Position numbers and translations under genes: made by a program
Notes under the pieces: generated by a model
Databases searched by the model: none
What the model was told of the DNA's origin: nothing
The model's input: the letters and a program-made list of their open reading frames with translations, nothing else
From: Shewanella profunda
GTDB taxonomy: Bacteria > Pseudomonadota > Gammaproteobacteria > Enterobacterales > Shewanellaceae
Assembly (NCBI RefSeq): GCF_023283765.1
Contig: NZ_JAKILG010000010.1
Span: forward strand, 49,217-113,216
Direction of reading: 5' to 3'
DNA length: 64,000 nt
Part shown: positions 48,267-58,200 of the stretch, in pieces
How the letters are laid out: each line of letters begins with the position of its first letter
How positions within the stretch are numbered: the first letter of the stretch is position 1

Positions 48267-49154
48267 CTATTTTTCCGGCACTGGCTCCTCGGCCATGGTT
48301 TCTGTTGGCGAGGCTATCGACTCTGGTTCGAGCCACTTTCGCACAGAGCTTGTGGAGTAGTTGCCATTTTTTAATGCATCAATGAGCGTTTGAGCATATT
48401 TATCAAGTTTTGCTGCCAAAATTTTGTTGTTACCCAGCAAGGCGAGCATCTTATCCTCAGAATATTTCTGCTGTGTGAGAAGTAAATTTGCCTTAGTTAA
48501 CATGTAAGTCTTATCAAACTGCTGTTCGTGGCGAAAAGCCGATGCTAGGCCCAATAACCAATCAGCATCAAAATCATCGTATTGAATTTCTGAGAACACT
48601 TTAAGATACAGCTGTTGCGCTTTAATGGCATTTCGATTGCTGTAGTAAGTAGCCACTTGTGCGAGTAAAAATGGATCGCTAACGTCACCGGCATTTTCTT
48701 GATCTAATAGTCGATGTAATGCTGCGGTATCCGCAAAGCGAGTCCATTGGTAGTAAGACATAAAAGGATCTTGCCGTTCACGTGTTTGTTCTTGAAGTAG
48801 ATTTAAATTTTCGGTACTTAACCTAAAGGCTCTTGCCCTATCTGCGGTGCGACTAGTATGGATGATATGCTGTACACCTGCGGCCAGCTCAATACAACGG
48901 CTGTAGTCTTCAAGATAGGTGAGTTGTAAAAATAGCTGTTTGCCCGTGGGATTAGTCGTGTCTTTTAAATTGTAACGGTTCCGGATGAGCTGTGTTTTTT
49001 CAGCTAAACACCAACTATCCTTATGCAAATCGGCGCAAATTTCAGGATTATTTTTACAAATAATTGCAATATTTCGGCCATTATCGCAACCGAAAAGACC
49101 AAAAAAGCTCATCCCAAGCGTAAATGATGTAATTATTACTAGATTTCGACGCAA
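48267..49154 (-). CDS. Lipoprotein of DUF2989 family
   Basis: A predicted lipoprotein of about 295 residues. The N-terminal hydrophobic segment ends in FFGLFGC followed by DN, so Cys23 would be lipidated and the Asp at +2 suggests retention in the inner membrane. The remainder is mostly helical and TPR-like (AQVATYYSNRNAIKAQQLYLKVFSEI, LGLASAFRHEQQFDKTYMLTKANLLL). The tail is rich in Pro and Glu. Start chosen as TTG at 49154, five bases after GGAGG; a TTG at 49166 is the alternative. Function unknown. It lies between gapA and divergent gapB. Confidence 0.75.
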   Translation of the reverse strand: MRRNLVIITSFTLGMSFFGLFGCDNGRNIAIICKNNPEICADLHKDSWCLAEKTQLIRNRYNLKDTTNPTGKQLFLQLTYLEDYSRCIELAAGVQHIIHTSRTADRARAFRLSTENLNLLQEQTRERQDPFMSYYQWTRFADTAALHRLLDQENAGDVSDPFLLAQVATYYSNRNAIKAQQLYLKVFSEIQYDDFDADWLLGLASAFRHEQQFDKTYMLTKANLLLTQQKYSEDKMLALLGNNKILAAKLDKYAQTLIDALKNGNYSTSSVRKWLEPESIASPTETMAEEPVPEK

Positions 49155-49176
49155 AACACCCTCCAAATGGCAAATT

Positions 49177-49193
49177 TTCTAATAAAATTACAG
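49177..49193. promoter_or_regulatory. Candidate HexR operator upstream of gapB
   Basis: TTCTAATAAAATTACAG matches 12 of 14 informative HexR positions. It lies between the DUF2989 gene and gapB, nearer the former (about 23 bp before its start, 165 bp before gapB), so which promoter it governs is uncertain. Confidence 0.5.
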
Positions 49194-49357
49194 ATTTATA
49201 GAAAATATCTTACTGGCAAGAAAGCACGCTTTTCATTACAATGGCGCCGACCAAAACAGGGTTTTTCCTAAAACCCACATAAGATTATTGGTCTTTTCGT
49301 CATGTTACTCAAACCTTTCAGTATATTTTATTGAAAAGTGAGATAAAGGATCTATAA

Positions 49358-50791
49358 ATGAGCGCTGATAAACACCTACAAAGTTGGCAAGAACGTTTTG
49401 AAATGGCAGAGGCTATGCAGCCTTTGTTAGGTAAGCTGTACCGTAACCAAGGCGTTGAAGTTGTGGTCTATGGTAAGCCGTTACTCAATGCTTCTACTAT
49501 TGAAATCATTAAAGCGCACCGTTTAGTTCGTCGTCATGTCGGTGAAAAATTACGTTTACGCGAGAGTTTTCCCTTCGTTCAAGCATTAAGCAAACTCGCC
49601 GTCAAACAATGCAAAGTGGATATTGGTAAATTAGCCGTTAATTACTGGCGTGATCATACTGATACCAATGAAATTGAAAGTTATATGGCAAAAGAGTTGG
49701 CTGATGCTATCGATCATGCCGATGATGTCGCACCGCGCGATGTCGTGCTCTATGGTTTTGGCCGTATCGGTCGCTTATTGGCACGCTTGCTGATTGAACG
49801 CACAGGCCGCAGCAATAAGTTAAGATTACGCGCTATTGTGCTGCGTGGCGGTAAGAAAGGTGATTTAGAGAAGCGTGCTAGTCTGCTGCGCCGTGACTCA
49901 GTCCATGGGCCATTCAATGGTTCAGTTGAAGTTGATGAAGAAAACAATGCGATCATCGCCAATGGCACCTATATCCAAGTGATTTATGCTAATTCACCCG
50001 ATGAAGTGGATTACACTAAGTACGACATTAATGATGCATTAGTTGTCGATAATACCGGGATTTGGAAAGATGAAGCTGGCTTAGGTTTACACCTTAAGAG
50101 CCCTGGTGCGAGCAAAGTATTGTTAACTGCACCTGCGAAAGGTGCGATTAAAAATATTGTTTATGGTGTAAACGAAGGTGATATCACTGCAGATGATATT
50201 ATCGTCTCTGCTGCGAGCTGTACTACAAACGCTATTACGCCTGTCCTGAAAGCCGTGAATGATAAATATGGTATCGAGAATGGTCATGTTGAGACAATTC
50301 ACTCTTATACCAACGATCAAAATTTGATTGATAATTATCATACCGCTGACCGTCGTGGCCGTAGTGCTCCATTAAATATGGTGATCACTGAAACTGGCGC
50401 AGCGAAAGCCGTCGCCAAAGCGTTACCTGCGTTAGCAGGCAAGTTAACCGGTAACGCGATTCGAGTGCCAACGCCTAACGTCTCTATGGCTATTATCAGC
50501 ATGAATTTGAATGCTGAAACCAATAAAGACGAGCTAAATGAATACTTAAAGGATATAGCGCTGCAGTCTCCACTGCAAAATCAAATCGATTACACCGATT
50601 CAACTGAAATTGTATCGAGCGATTTGGTAGGTTCACGTTATGCGGGTGTAGTTGACTCCCAAGCAACGATTGCAGAAGGTAAGCGTGCCATTCTATACGT
50701 ATGGTATGACAACGAATTTGGCTATAGCTGCCAAGTCGTTGGTGTGATGCAGACTATGTTAGGTTTAACGACGCTGTCGTTACCTGCCTAA
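49358..50791 (+). CDS. gapB: Glyceraldehyde-3-phosphate dehydrogenase, long (GapB-like) form
   Basis: A 477-residue GAPDH with an N-terminal extension of about 125 residues before the nucleotide fold (VVLYGFGRIGRLLARLLIERTG). The catalytic cysteine is in VSAASCTTNAITPV, and WYDNEFGYSCQVVGV is at the C-terminus. This long class exists in Shewanella and Pseudomonas beside GapA and is thought to serve gluconeogenesis. The extension's function is unknown. It starts with a good GATAAAGGA ribosome site. Followed by a terminator at 50866. Confidence 0.9.
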   Translation: MSADKHLQSWQERFEMAEAMQPLLGKLYRNQGVEVVVYGKPLLNASTIEIIKAHRLVRRHVGEKLRLRESFPFVQALSKLAVKQCKVDIGKLAVNYWRDHTDTNEIESYMAKELADAIDHADDVAPRDVVLYGFGRIGRLLARLLIERTGRSNKLRLRAIVLRGGKKGDLEKRASLLRRDSVHGPFNGSVEVDEENNAIIANGTYIQVIYANSPDEVDYTKYDINDALVVDNTGIWKDEAGLGLHLKSPGASKVLLTAPAKGAIKNIVYGVNEGDITADDIIVSAASCTTNAITPVLKAVNDKYGIENGHVETIHSYTNDQNLIDNYHTADRRGRSAPLNMVITETGAAKAVAKALPALAGKLTGNAIRVPTPNVSMAIISMNLNAETNKDELNEYLKDIALQSPLQNQIDYTDSTEIVSSDLVGSRYAGVVDSQATIAEGKRAILYVWYDNEFGYSCQVVGVMQTMLGLTTLSLPA

Positions 50792-50865
50792 CTGTTGTTT
50801 AAGTCAGTGCTCAATGCTTTGTCACCGATGATGTGCAAAGCAAGTGATGCGCAGAGATTAAGTGT

Positions 50866-50886
50866 AAGCGCCCGAATAGGGCGCTT
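50866..50886 (+). terminator. Terminator downstream of gapB
   Basis: AAGCGCCC (50866-50873) pairs with GGGCGCTT (50879-50886), then TTGC. The rest of the gapB to tRNA gap (50887-51134) has no gene or clear structure. Confidence 0.85.
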
Positions 50887-51134
50887 TTGCTTTACACCCT
50901 GAATATCGTCCAACATTTAACATTTTATCCTTTGCCCACAATACAAAATTGAGTACTGAGACATCAACCGATCAGCTTATGGCTGAATATTGGGCAAACG
51001 ATGTGGCTCTGCGCAGTATTTCAAAATTGTTGATTGACTCTGAGGTCTAAATCGGTAGAATGCCAATCCGCAGTCAGGGAAAGGGTGTTAAATTCAATCC
51101 TTGAAGCTTGCACTTTAAGTTTAAGAATGTAAAT

Positions 51135-51210
51135 GCGACATTAGCTCAGTTGGTAGAGCGATACCTTGCCAAGGTATAGGTCATCGGTTCGAACCCGATA
51201 TGTCGCTCCA
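51135..51210 (+). tRNA. tRNA-Gly (GCC)
   Basis: A 76-nt cloverleaf beginning GCGACATTAGCTCAG, anticodon GCC within TACCTTGCCAAGGTA, T-arm GGTTCGAACCC and encoded CCA. First of three tRNAs in one likely transcript. Confidence 0.97.
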
Positions 51211-51233
51211 AATTTTTTGATAATTTGGTATTT

Positions 51234-51307
51234 GGCGCGATGGCAGAATGGCTATGCTGCGGATTGCAAATCCGTCGATCTCGGTTCGACTCCGGGTCGC
51301 GCCTCCA
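51234..51307 (+). tRNA. tRNA-Cys (GCA)
   Basis: A 74-nt cloverleaf beginning GGCGCGATGGCAGAATGG, anticodon GCA in GGATTGCAAATCC, encoded CCA. 23 bp after tRNA-Gly. Confidence 0.97.
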
Positions 51308-51357
51308 TAGAATAAAATATTGATGACATAACCACCGTCGTTAATATAAAGAGTTTT

Positions 51358-51444
51358 GCCCGAGTGGTGGAATCGGTAGACACAAGGGATTTAAAATCCC
51401 TCGCTGGTAACAGCGTGCCAGTTCAAGTCTGGCCTCGGGTACCA
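51358..51444 (+). tRNA. tRNA-Leu (TAA)
   Basis: An 87-nt class II tRNA beginning GCCCGAGTGGTGGAATCGG, anticodon TAA in GGGATTTAAAATCCC, with a long variable arm and CCA. Its last 19 nt recur twice downstream. Confidence 0.97.
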
Positions 51445-51465
51445 TTATTCTGTATGAATAGCATC

Positions 51466-51489
51466 AAGCCTCAACGATAGTTGGGGCTT
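51466..51489 (+). terminator. Terminator of the Gly-Cys-Leu tRNA cluster
   Basis: AAGCCTCAAC (51466-51475) pairs with GTTGGGGCTT (51480-51489), followed by TTTT. Confidence 0.9.
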
Positions 51490-51497
51490 TTTTGCAT

Positions 51498-51633
51498 CTT
51501 ATGTTTGATGTGTTTGCTGCCAGCCTTGAATGGCACGCCTGCGTGCCATTTTTGATACAAGCTGCAGTCTGGCCTCGAGTACCATTAAGCATAGAGCCTC
51601 GACATAAGTCGGGGCTTTTTTGCATCTGATGTT
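51498..51633 (+). repeat. 136-bp direct repeat, copy A, with a tRNA-Leu tail and two hairpins
   Basis: First copy of a tandem duplication. It holds the stem ATGGCACGC/GCGTGCCAT (51530-51549) followed by TTTTT, then a near-exact copy of the last 19 nt of tRNA-Leu (CAGTCTGGCCTCGAGTACCA region, one base differing), then the terminator AGCCTCGAC/GTCGGGGCT (51595-51616) and a T run. The tRNA tail lacks the rest of the tRNA. Confidence 0.85.
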
Positions 51634-51769
51634 CTTATGTTTGATGTGTTTGCTGCCAGCCTTGAATGGCAGGCCTGCGTGCCATTTTTGATACAAGCTG
51701 CAGTCTGGCCTCGGGTACCATTAAGCATAGAGCCTCGACATAAGTCGGGGCTTTTTTGTATCTGATGTT
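51634..51769 (+). repeat. 136-bp direct repeat, copy B
   Basis: Second copy, in the same phase as copy A and offset by exactly 136 bp. The tRNA-Leu tail here reads CTGGCCTCGGGTACCA, as in the real tRNA. One stem base of the first hairpin differs (GGCAGGC for GGCACGC), and a second terminator AGCCTCGAC/GTCGGGGCT occurs at 51731-51752. From 51770 to 52000 no other structure was seen. Confidence 0.85.
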
Positions 51770-52000
51770 TTCAATTTGACTAATAGCTTGGACTCATATC
51801 GATCATGCTCCTTGTGTCTGTTGAACAATAGGGACCGGCGTTGCAATATCGACTATCAATATGTCGTAATACATTGAAACTAAAAAAATATACTTTTATA
51901 TAAATGTTACGTGCACTAGCAATAAATGTGTTTACGTGAAATAGTTTAAGCAGTGGTGAGGACGATTGAGACTTTACGCAGCATGAACAGGGAGAAGTGT

Positions 52001-53458
52001 ATGGCGCCTGCAAAGCGATCTTGGTTTAACAAGCATGGGCAGAGACGATTTAAGATTGTCGTTTACAGCTTGTTATTTTTAGGTGTGCTCGTAAGCAATA
52101 CTCTTAGGGCTACATCACCCCTTGATAGTCGCATCAATGTTAATTCCTTTCAGCAATATCCCTTCCTCGTAGAGCAAACCCTTTTATTAGATCTCGCGGG
52201 CGTAAACCCCTTATTTGGTGTTAATTATCAGACTTTATCACGGGCTAAAACTGAAATACTTCAACCCGATGAGATGGCTCGTATGCAGGGGCAGGTGACG
52301 GCGTATTGGCAGCATATGTCAGACTTATCGGGTTGTGATGCTGTAGTTGCAAACAACGCAAACGCCGATCCGATTAGTGATATCCATTATCAGGCAGTGC
52401 TTAAGAAGATCAGCCAACTTATACAACTTGAAACCCAATTTTCTTGGGAAACCTTAGTTCTAGAAGAGAAACTCACCCTTGGACAAACTCATCCCACTGT
52501 GAACACTATTGCCAAACGTCTTTGGTTATTAGGGGATATGCCAATAGAACCTAATGTTGAACAAACCTATACCGATGAGTTGATGCTTGGTATTAAGCGT
52601 TTTCAACTTCGCCATGGTTTACAAACCGATGGGGTGATTGGTAAACAAACCTTGTATTGGTTAAATCAGTCACCCAGTCAACGTGCTGTATTACTAGCGA
52701 AAAATGAATTAAGGCAGAGAGTGTTTAGCCGAAAATTAACACCCAGTTACCTTTTAATTAATGTGCCAGCTTTTGAGATGAAACTCGTCGAGCAGGGGCA
52801 AACTGTTTTAACCTCTAAGGTCATTGTGGGTAAGTCCTCAAGGCAAACACCGATACTGGATAGTCAAATATCCAGTATTGTCCTTAATCCCAGTTGGCGT
52901 GTACCTAGCAGTATTTTACGGCGGGATATTTTGCCTCATATTCGTAAAGACGGTTATTATCTACAGGACCGTGAATTTGATGTTTATGACTATAATGGCC
53001 AATTAATCTTACATACACCCGAAGAATGGCAAGAGCTTGCATCTTCCCGTTTTCCTTACCAATTAGTGCAGCGCCCAGGTCCTAGAAATGCATTAGGTAA
53101 GTATAAGTTTCATTTTGATAATAGTTTTAGCGTCTATTTACATGGCACTTCTGAGCCAGCTCTTTTTAAAAGAGAGAATAGGGCATTGTCATCGGGCTGT
53201 ATTCGTATTGAAAAGGTCAATGAGCTAGCACAGTGGTTTAAACGTAATCTTGTTAAAGATAAAGGCTTATGGGATAGACTCGCCCCAAATGTGACATATC
53301 CACAGTGGTTTGCACTGACTGAAAAATTACCCGTACATCTCGTTTATTGGACTGCATGGCTTGATGATCAAGGGCAAGCCCATTATCGTAATGATGTCTA
53401 CCATCTGGAGACTGAGTTTACAAACGCTGTTGCAAGCCCAATTTTTAACACTCCTTAA
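52001..53458 (+). CDS. L,D-transpeptidase, YcbB/LdtD-like
   Basis: A 485-residue exported enzyme. The N-terminus has a positively charged stretch and a hydrophobic segment (about 16-33) acting as signal anchor. A peptidoglycan-binding motif (YTDELMLGIKRFQLRHGLQTDGVIG) precedes the YkuD catalytic domain, whose active site is SGCIRI with Cys400 and an upstream HGTSEP histidine region. This is the LdtD (YcbB) architecture, which makes 3-3 cross-links in peptidoglycan. The ATG at 52001 follows AGGGAGA; upstream in-frame codons to 51953 lack a ribosome site. It neighbours a YcbK-like gene, as in E. coli. Confidence 0.9.
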   Translation: MAPAKRSWFNKHGQRRFKIVVYSLLFLGVLVSNTLRATSPLDSRINVNSFQQYPFLVEQTLLLDLAGVNPLFGVNYQTLSRAKTEILQPDEMARMQGQVTAYWQHMSDLSGCDAVVANNANADPISDIHYQAVLKKISQLIQLETQFSWETLVLEEKLTLGQTHPTVNTIAKRLWLLGDMPIEPNVEQTYTDELMLGIKRFQLRHGLQTDGVIGKQTLYWLNQSPSQRAVLLAKNELRQRVFSRKLTPSYLLINVPAFEMKLVEQGQTVLTSKVIVGKSSRQTPILDSQISSIVLNPSWRVPSSILRRDILPHIRKDGYYLQDREFDVYDYNGQLILHTPEEWQELASSRFPYQLVQRPGPRNALGKYKFHFDNSFSVYLHGTSEPALFKRENRALSSGCIRIEKVNELAQWFKRNLVKDKGLWDRLAPNVTYPQWFALTEKLPVHLVYWTAWLDDQGQAHYRNDVYHLETEFTNAVASPIFNTP

Positions 53459-53551
53459 CAGTTTGAACTTTTTAATTATTTGTAAATCTGAGTGTTGAGA
53501 TCGAGTTTGATACTTGATCCCAGTGCTAATTCAGTATAATTTGCCTCTTTA

Positions 53552-54130
53552 ATGTGCAAAAATCGAACAAATGGTGATGATGTGACTTTGACTTGTCCTG
53601 CCCGTAGGCAGTTGTTGTTAGGCCTAGGTGGCGTGGCATTATGTTCATTACTCCCTTCCAAAGCGGTTGCGAGTCGTTCGACCAAAGGGATCCGCGAGTT
53701 AAGTCTCTATAATCGGCACACGGGTGAGCGTAACGACGGTAGTTATTGGGTCGATGGGCATTACCAAAGTGAGGTTTTAGCCGATTTTAGCCAGTTATTG
53801 CGGGATCATCGCCAAAATATTGCGGCGCCAATGGATAAACGTTTATTTGATTTGCTTTACTCATTGAAAACTACCCTAAGTGTAGATGATGAAATCCACG
53901 TGATTTCAGGCTACCGATCACCCAAGACCAACGGTATGCTCGCAAGTAAAAGTGGTGGGGTGGCTAAGAAAAGTTATCATATGCAGGGAATGGCGATGGA
54001 TATTGCCATCCCTAGTGTGAATTTGAAAACCTTAAGAGATGCGGCACTTTCATTAAAATTAGGTGGTGTGGGTTACTATCCTAAGTCTGGTTTTGTGCAC
54101 GTTGATTGTGGTCCAGTGAGACGCTGGTAG
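53552..54130 (+). CDS. YcbK family peptidase-like protein (M15/DUF882), Tat exported
   Basis: A 192-residue protein resembling E. coli YcbK. The N-terminal CPARRQLLLGLGGVALC is a twin-arginine-type signal (Arg18-Arg19 and a hydrophobic stretch). The mature part has ISGYRSPKTNGML, KKSYHMQGMAMDIAIP and GFVHVDCGP, the zinc-ligand motifs of the M15 D-Ala-D-Ala carboxypeptidase fold. It is predicted to act on peptidoglycan in the periplasm, beside the LdtD-like gene. The start may be ATG 53552 or GTG 53582; the Tat signal is intact in both. Confidence 0.9.
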   Translation: MCKNRTNGDDVTLTCPARRQLLLGLGGVALCSLLPSKAVASRSTKGIRELSLYNRHTGERNDGSYWVDGHYQSEVLADFSQLLRDHRQNIAAPMDKRLFDLLYSLKTTLSVDDEIHVISGYRSPKTNGMLASKSGGVAKKSYHMQGMAMDIAIPSVNLKTLRDAALSLKLGGVGYYPKSGFVHVDCGPVRRW

Positions 54131-54527
54131 TCTGGCTAATTTGTTGGAGGATCTGCTCGTAAAACGCGTATTCCAAGGATTGTGATTCGCACAGATAATA
54201 CCTTAGAAGTGGCATAAATTCTTGACCCAGCTTATTCATTTCTCGATGTTGTTGCCAGTCACTGATCAGTTGGCTTAAACGCTGCGAAAATTGAAACTGT
54301 CGTTGCCTTTGGCATTCGACTTCGGTTGATACACCTGTTTGCATCAATTGAATTAAACTACGGTTTTTTTGTTGAGTGCAGGCTAATAGTTCTAGCAGTT
54401 TTAATTCGAGTGTATTTTGCTGGTAAGGAACGGTTTCGATAAGAGACACGAGTTCACGGGCTAATTGGCATGAAAGTCGATTTTCTTGTTGCAATAAATA
54501 CAGCGCGTGACGCATGTTAGAACACAT
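54081..54527 (-). CDS. Hypothetical helical protein
   Basis: A 148-residue acidic-to-neutral protein, almost all helix, with many Gln and Leu (LLQQENRLSCQLARELVSL, QRQRQFQFSQRLSQLISDW). No signal peptide, membrane segment or recognised motif. Its 3' end overlaps the YcbK-like gene by 50 bp in convergent orientation. Another start (residue 5, 54515) is possible; neither has a clear ribosome site. It is a conserved-looking reading frame but could be spurious. Confidence 0.45.
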   Translation of the reverse strand: MCSNMRHALYLLQQENRLSCQLARELVSLIETVPYQQNTLELKLLELLACTQQKNRSLIQLMQTGVSTEVECQRQRQFQFSQRLSQLISDWQQHREMNKLGQEFMPLLRYYLCESQSLEYAFYEQILQQISQTTSVSLDHNQRAQNQT

Positions 54528-54825
54528 CAGTTATCAAAATTTGCCCGAGCTTATCAGGCTTGATCCGAAGCAAACGTGATCTAGATCTCGTGTTTTTCGT
54601 TTGAGATCAAGGCCTTTTCCCCCTCGTAACAGCCAAGATACAAGTTTCCCAATTCAGCAAATTATCTTTGTTATTTACAACCATGCTTTATATCTTTGCA
54701 TACTGTTTGAGTTATGCCGTTCTTGTAGATGCTGGGCTACTGTGTTAGTATTCGCGCGCTTTATATGAGCCATCATTGGTCGAAAATGATGGCAACTTTT
54801 ACTCTAATATTTAAGTGAGAAACAC

Positions 54826-55113
54826 ATGTCTTACACTATTCAAGCACAAACCCGCACTGAAATAGGGAAAGGTTCGAGCCGCCGCCTACGCCATGCTGGT
54901 AAAGTTCCTGCTGTTATTTATGGCCAAGGCAAAGAGCCAGTTTCTATTGTTTTTGAGCACAAAGACATCATTAACGTTCAAGCTAACGAAGACTTTTACA
55001 CTTCTGTAGTTACTATCGTTTTAGATGGTAAAGAAGTTGGTGTTCGTGCACAAGCTATGCAACGCCACGTGTTCAAGCCTATTATCGAACATGTTGACTT
55101 CGTTTACGCTTAA
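54826..55113 (+). CDS. rplY: 50S ribosomal protein L25 (short form)
   Basis: A 95-residue 5S rRNA-binding ribosomal protein. It starts [22 protein letters not shown] and has [21 protein letters not shown] and [18 protein letters not shown], typical of the short L25 of gammaproteobacteria without the CTC extension. It has its own promoter region and a terminator. Confidence 0.96.
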   Translation: MSYTIQAQTRTEIGKGSSRRLRHAGKVPAVIYGQGKEPVSIVFEHKDIINVQANEDFYTSVVTIVLDGKEVGVRAQAMQRHVFKPIIEHVDFVYA

Positions 55114-55129
55114 TTGTCGTAACTGAAGC

Positions 55130-55154
55130 AAAAAGCGCCTTTATGGCGCTTTTT
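55130..55154 (+). terminator. Terminator of rplY
   Basis: AAAAAGCGCC (55130-55139) pairs with GGCGCTTTTT (55145-55154) around TTTAT, a perfect 10-bp stem. Confidence 0.93.
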
Positions 55155-55280
55155 TTGTGGCTGTTTTTTGAGGTTTCATGGTGTATGCAAGCCGTCCATA
55201 TCATTAATATAGACGGCGGCTAGCTACTACATGATGGTTATTTCTGGCATAGCATTCAAAACATACCCAATACCATAATG

Positions 55281-58200
55281 CTATTTAATATTAAAGTTGT
55301 AATAGATATCAAGGGATTGCCCTAGGGTGCCTGATACGGTTTCAAGGTACAGTTGTGATAACAGATAATATCTCACTGTCATTTCATAGCCAGGATTAAA
55401 AACGCCTACGCCATATTTCACCATTAGGTTTTTACCAATATAACCACTTATAGCCACTCGTCCCTCATCATTGGTATCGAGTTGGACGTTTGAAAAACCA
55501 AATTCTTCAATAAGTCCTGTGGCAGTATTACCGATACTATTGATTGCTCCACCACCGACCTGTGAACTTAACCCTAAGGCGGCTCCCATCATTAAGGAGT
55601 TATTCTGTTCGTTATCGGTGCTGTTGAAACCAGTGCCTTTAATAATGTAGGACAGGATCTCAGCTTGCTCTTTTGCTGGATTGGAAAAGAGGGTCACTAC
55701 TGGTCGAGCGGGCGTTCCTGTTACGCGAACTCCCGCAACTAAATCCTCACTCTTAATTTCTCGAATAGCCTCAATATTCAGATTAGGTACAGAGGCAGGG
55801 CCGACGAACTGTACTTCTCCTGTGCGGATACTAAGGGTTTGTCCCATAAATTTATAACTTCCTTGTCGTACTTTTATATCACCAAATAGGAGCGGGGGAC
55901 GGAACGCTTGTTGCTGCAGTTTAAGTGTTCCCTGCAGCTTGCCTTTAAGTCCCATACCATCGACTCTAAGATCATTTCCTACGTTGATATTAAGATCTGC
56001 GACAATGGCGTAGGGACTGCTTTTAGGTTGAGCCGCTGCAATAGAGTCATTGAAAACCACGTCCTCGGATAGTGCAACACCGCCTTCGGCAAGCTGTATT
56101 ATCTTAATATTACCCGAAGGAATGTTGACTATGCCTTTGACCTCTAGCTGTTCACTGCTAAAACTTAAGCTGAGATCGGGGGATATGTCGAGAATGGCTA
56201 GCGGTGGCTGGATCACGGCGAGTTTATCACCTTGGATAGCCAGTTCTCCGCTAAATTGTCCCTGTGGCCAACGTAGATTGCCTGAAACCCGACCTAACCC
56301 ATTACCCATCATCCAGCGGCCTTTTAGCTCAGCCTGCTGTCCACCAAGATCCATCGACATATCGATTTTATCGATTAAGGTTGGGTTTGCAGTAAGGGCA
56401 AGAGCACCTTGAGTGAGTGTGATATTCCCCGATACTTCTGGATCCTGAAGTGTGCCTGCAAAGTTTAATTTGCTGGTGAGTAGGCCTTCGATAGTATTTA
56501 ACTGAGGAAAAAATTCACCTAATGGCTGTAGATTGAGCTGTTTAATATTGGCATAACCAGAAAGGATGCGATCCGGTGTCACATTCACGATAACTTCACT
56601 GTGCCAGCTGGCAACGCCCTCAGATTCAAAATTCACAGAGGAGATAAGGCGTTTTGCATCTAGGGTGGTATTTAGAGTTAGTAGTTGATAGTTAAGGGTG
56701 ACTTCGCGGTTTTTGGCTCGTTTGAGCAGAATACTGCCCGGGGCAAAATTAAGGGTCAGATCGGCAATGGGCTTACGTCCTTTTGCCCAAGCGAAGTTGG
56801 CAAATAACGCTGCATTACCATCCCAGTTCACATTGCCGGGTAATATGGGCGCGAGTAATTTCCCCGGGTTACCTGAGTAACTGAGTTGGGCATCTCCGGT
56901 TTCTCCAAGCACTGTTTGATTATTTAGGCATAGCCGGCTATTGGGATTGACGAGACAGAAGGGCGTGATATTACCTTGGCTTTTGTTTTGATCCCAGCCA
57001 ATACTCACGTCCTTATCCAATTGCCATAGTCCGAGCGGTGTTACAAGATTGAGTCGATTAATTTGGGCTTGTAGATGTGATTTCTTCTTGTCAAACTGGC
57101 TGGCTACACTGAGATCTAACCCCAGATCGCCGCTGACATTTAGGGTTAACTTTTGAGTGTTGATATCCCCTTTACTACCAAGGGTAATAGTGTCGAGTAC
57201 TTGCCCGCCTAAGTGTAGTGCCTTGGATTTAAGTGACAGCGCAAATTCATGTTGCTCTAACGGTTTGTAGTAAGCTTTAAGGGTTGATTCCCGTAATTTG
57301 ATATTTTGATAGAGAAGATCAACCAATTGCGCAGTGACTTCTAATTGTGGGTGTTTAGCATCACCAGTCACATTAATATTGGCCTGTAATTGGCCGCTGG
57401 CTTTAGGTAACCAAAGGCCAAAATCGGGTACTTGTAATTCACCCTGTAAATCCCAGTTAGCATTGGCTTCCCCCTTAAGGGCTAAGGTTGCGCCGAGCAC
57501 GTTAGCATTAAGTCCCTTGGAACTGACATAAAATGCATCATTTACACTGATATCACCTGTGATATCAAATGGATATCCCTGCAACGTACCTTCTAGTGTC
57601 GTCTCTGTTAGTGCGACTTGCCAACGGTTATTATCGAGTTTGCCAATGGTGTGCAGTTTTCCACTTATCAGGCTATTTGGCAAATTGGAGGCATCGGCAG
57701 ACTCTGTTTGTGGCAGGGATATTTCCTGTAGTTTTATGGCATCAAGCTGTACTTTGGCCTTCCAACTGATTGCTTGTTGATAATCGAGTTCACCCTGTAG
57801 TTCTACAGAGCCAATATCACCCTTGGCGTTGAGTCTATCAATGGTGAGTTTTGAATCCTGATGATGAAGTAGGGTCTCTATGGCGAGCATTTTATTAAAA
57901 GGAGTGACTAGCTGTCCTTGTACCTTAGCATCCTGTTTATTAAGGCTACCTTGGGTGTCTATGCTCAGGTTGCTGACAAAATATTCAGCAGTCTTTAGCG
58001 GCCACTGTAGCCTTGCCTGTTCCAGTTTGGCTTTATAGGGCAGTGTTGGATCCTTGAGCGTGATCTGCCCATCGAGGATAAAGTCCGCATCTCCCTTTGC
58101 ATGTGCATTAATGCGCAGTTGGCCTAGGCTGTCACTGAGTTTTAAGACCAGCTCCTGCCGAGTAAGCTCAGGTAACTCTGCGAGTTGGTGAAGTGTGACA

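Noticed and set aside
51499..51696. Small open frame on the minus strand within the 136-bp repeats
   Set aside because: It exists because the repeat is read through twice; the translation is itself repetitive and without a ribosome site.
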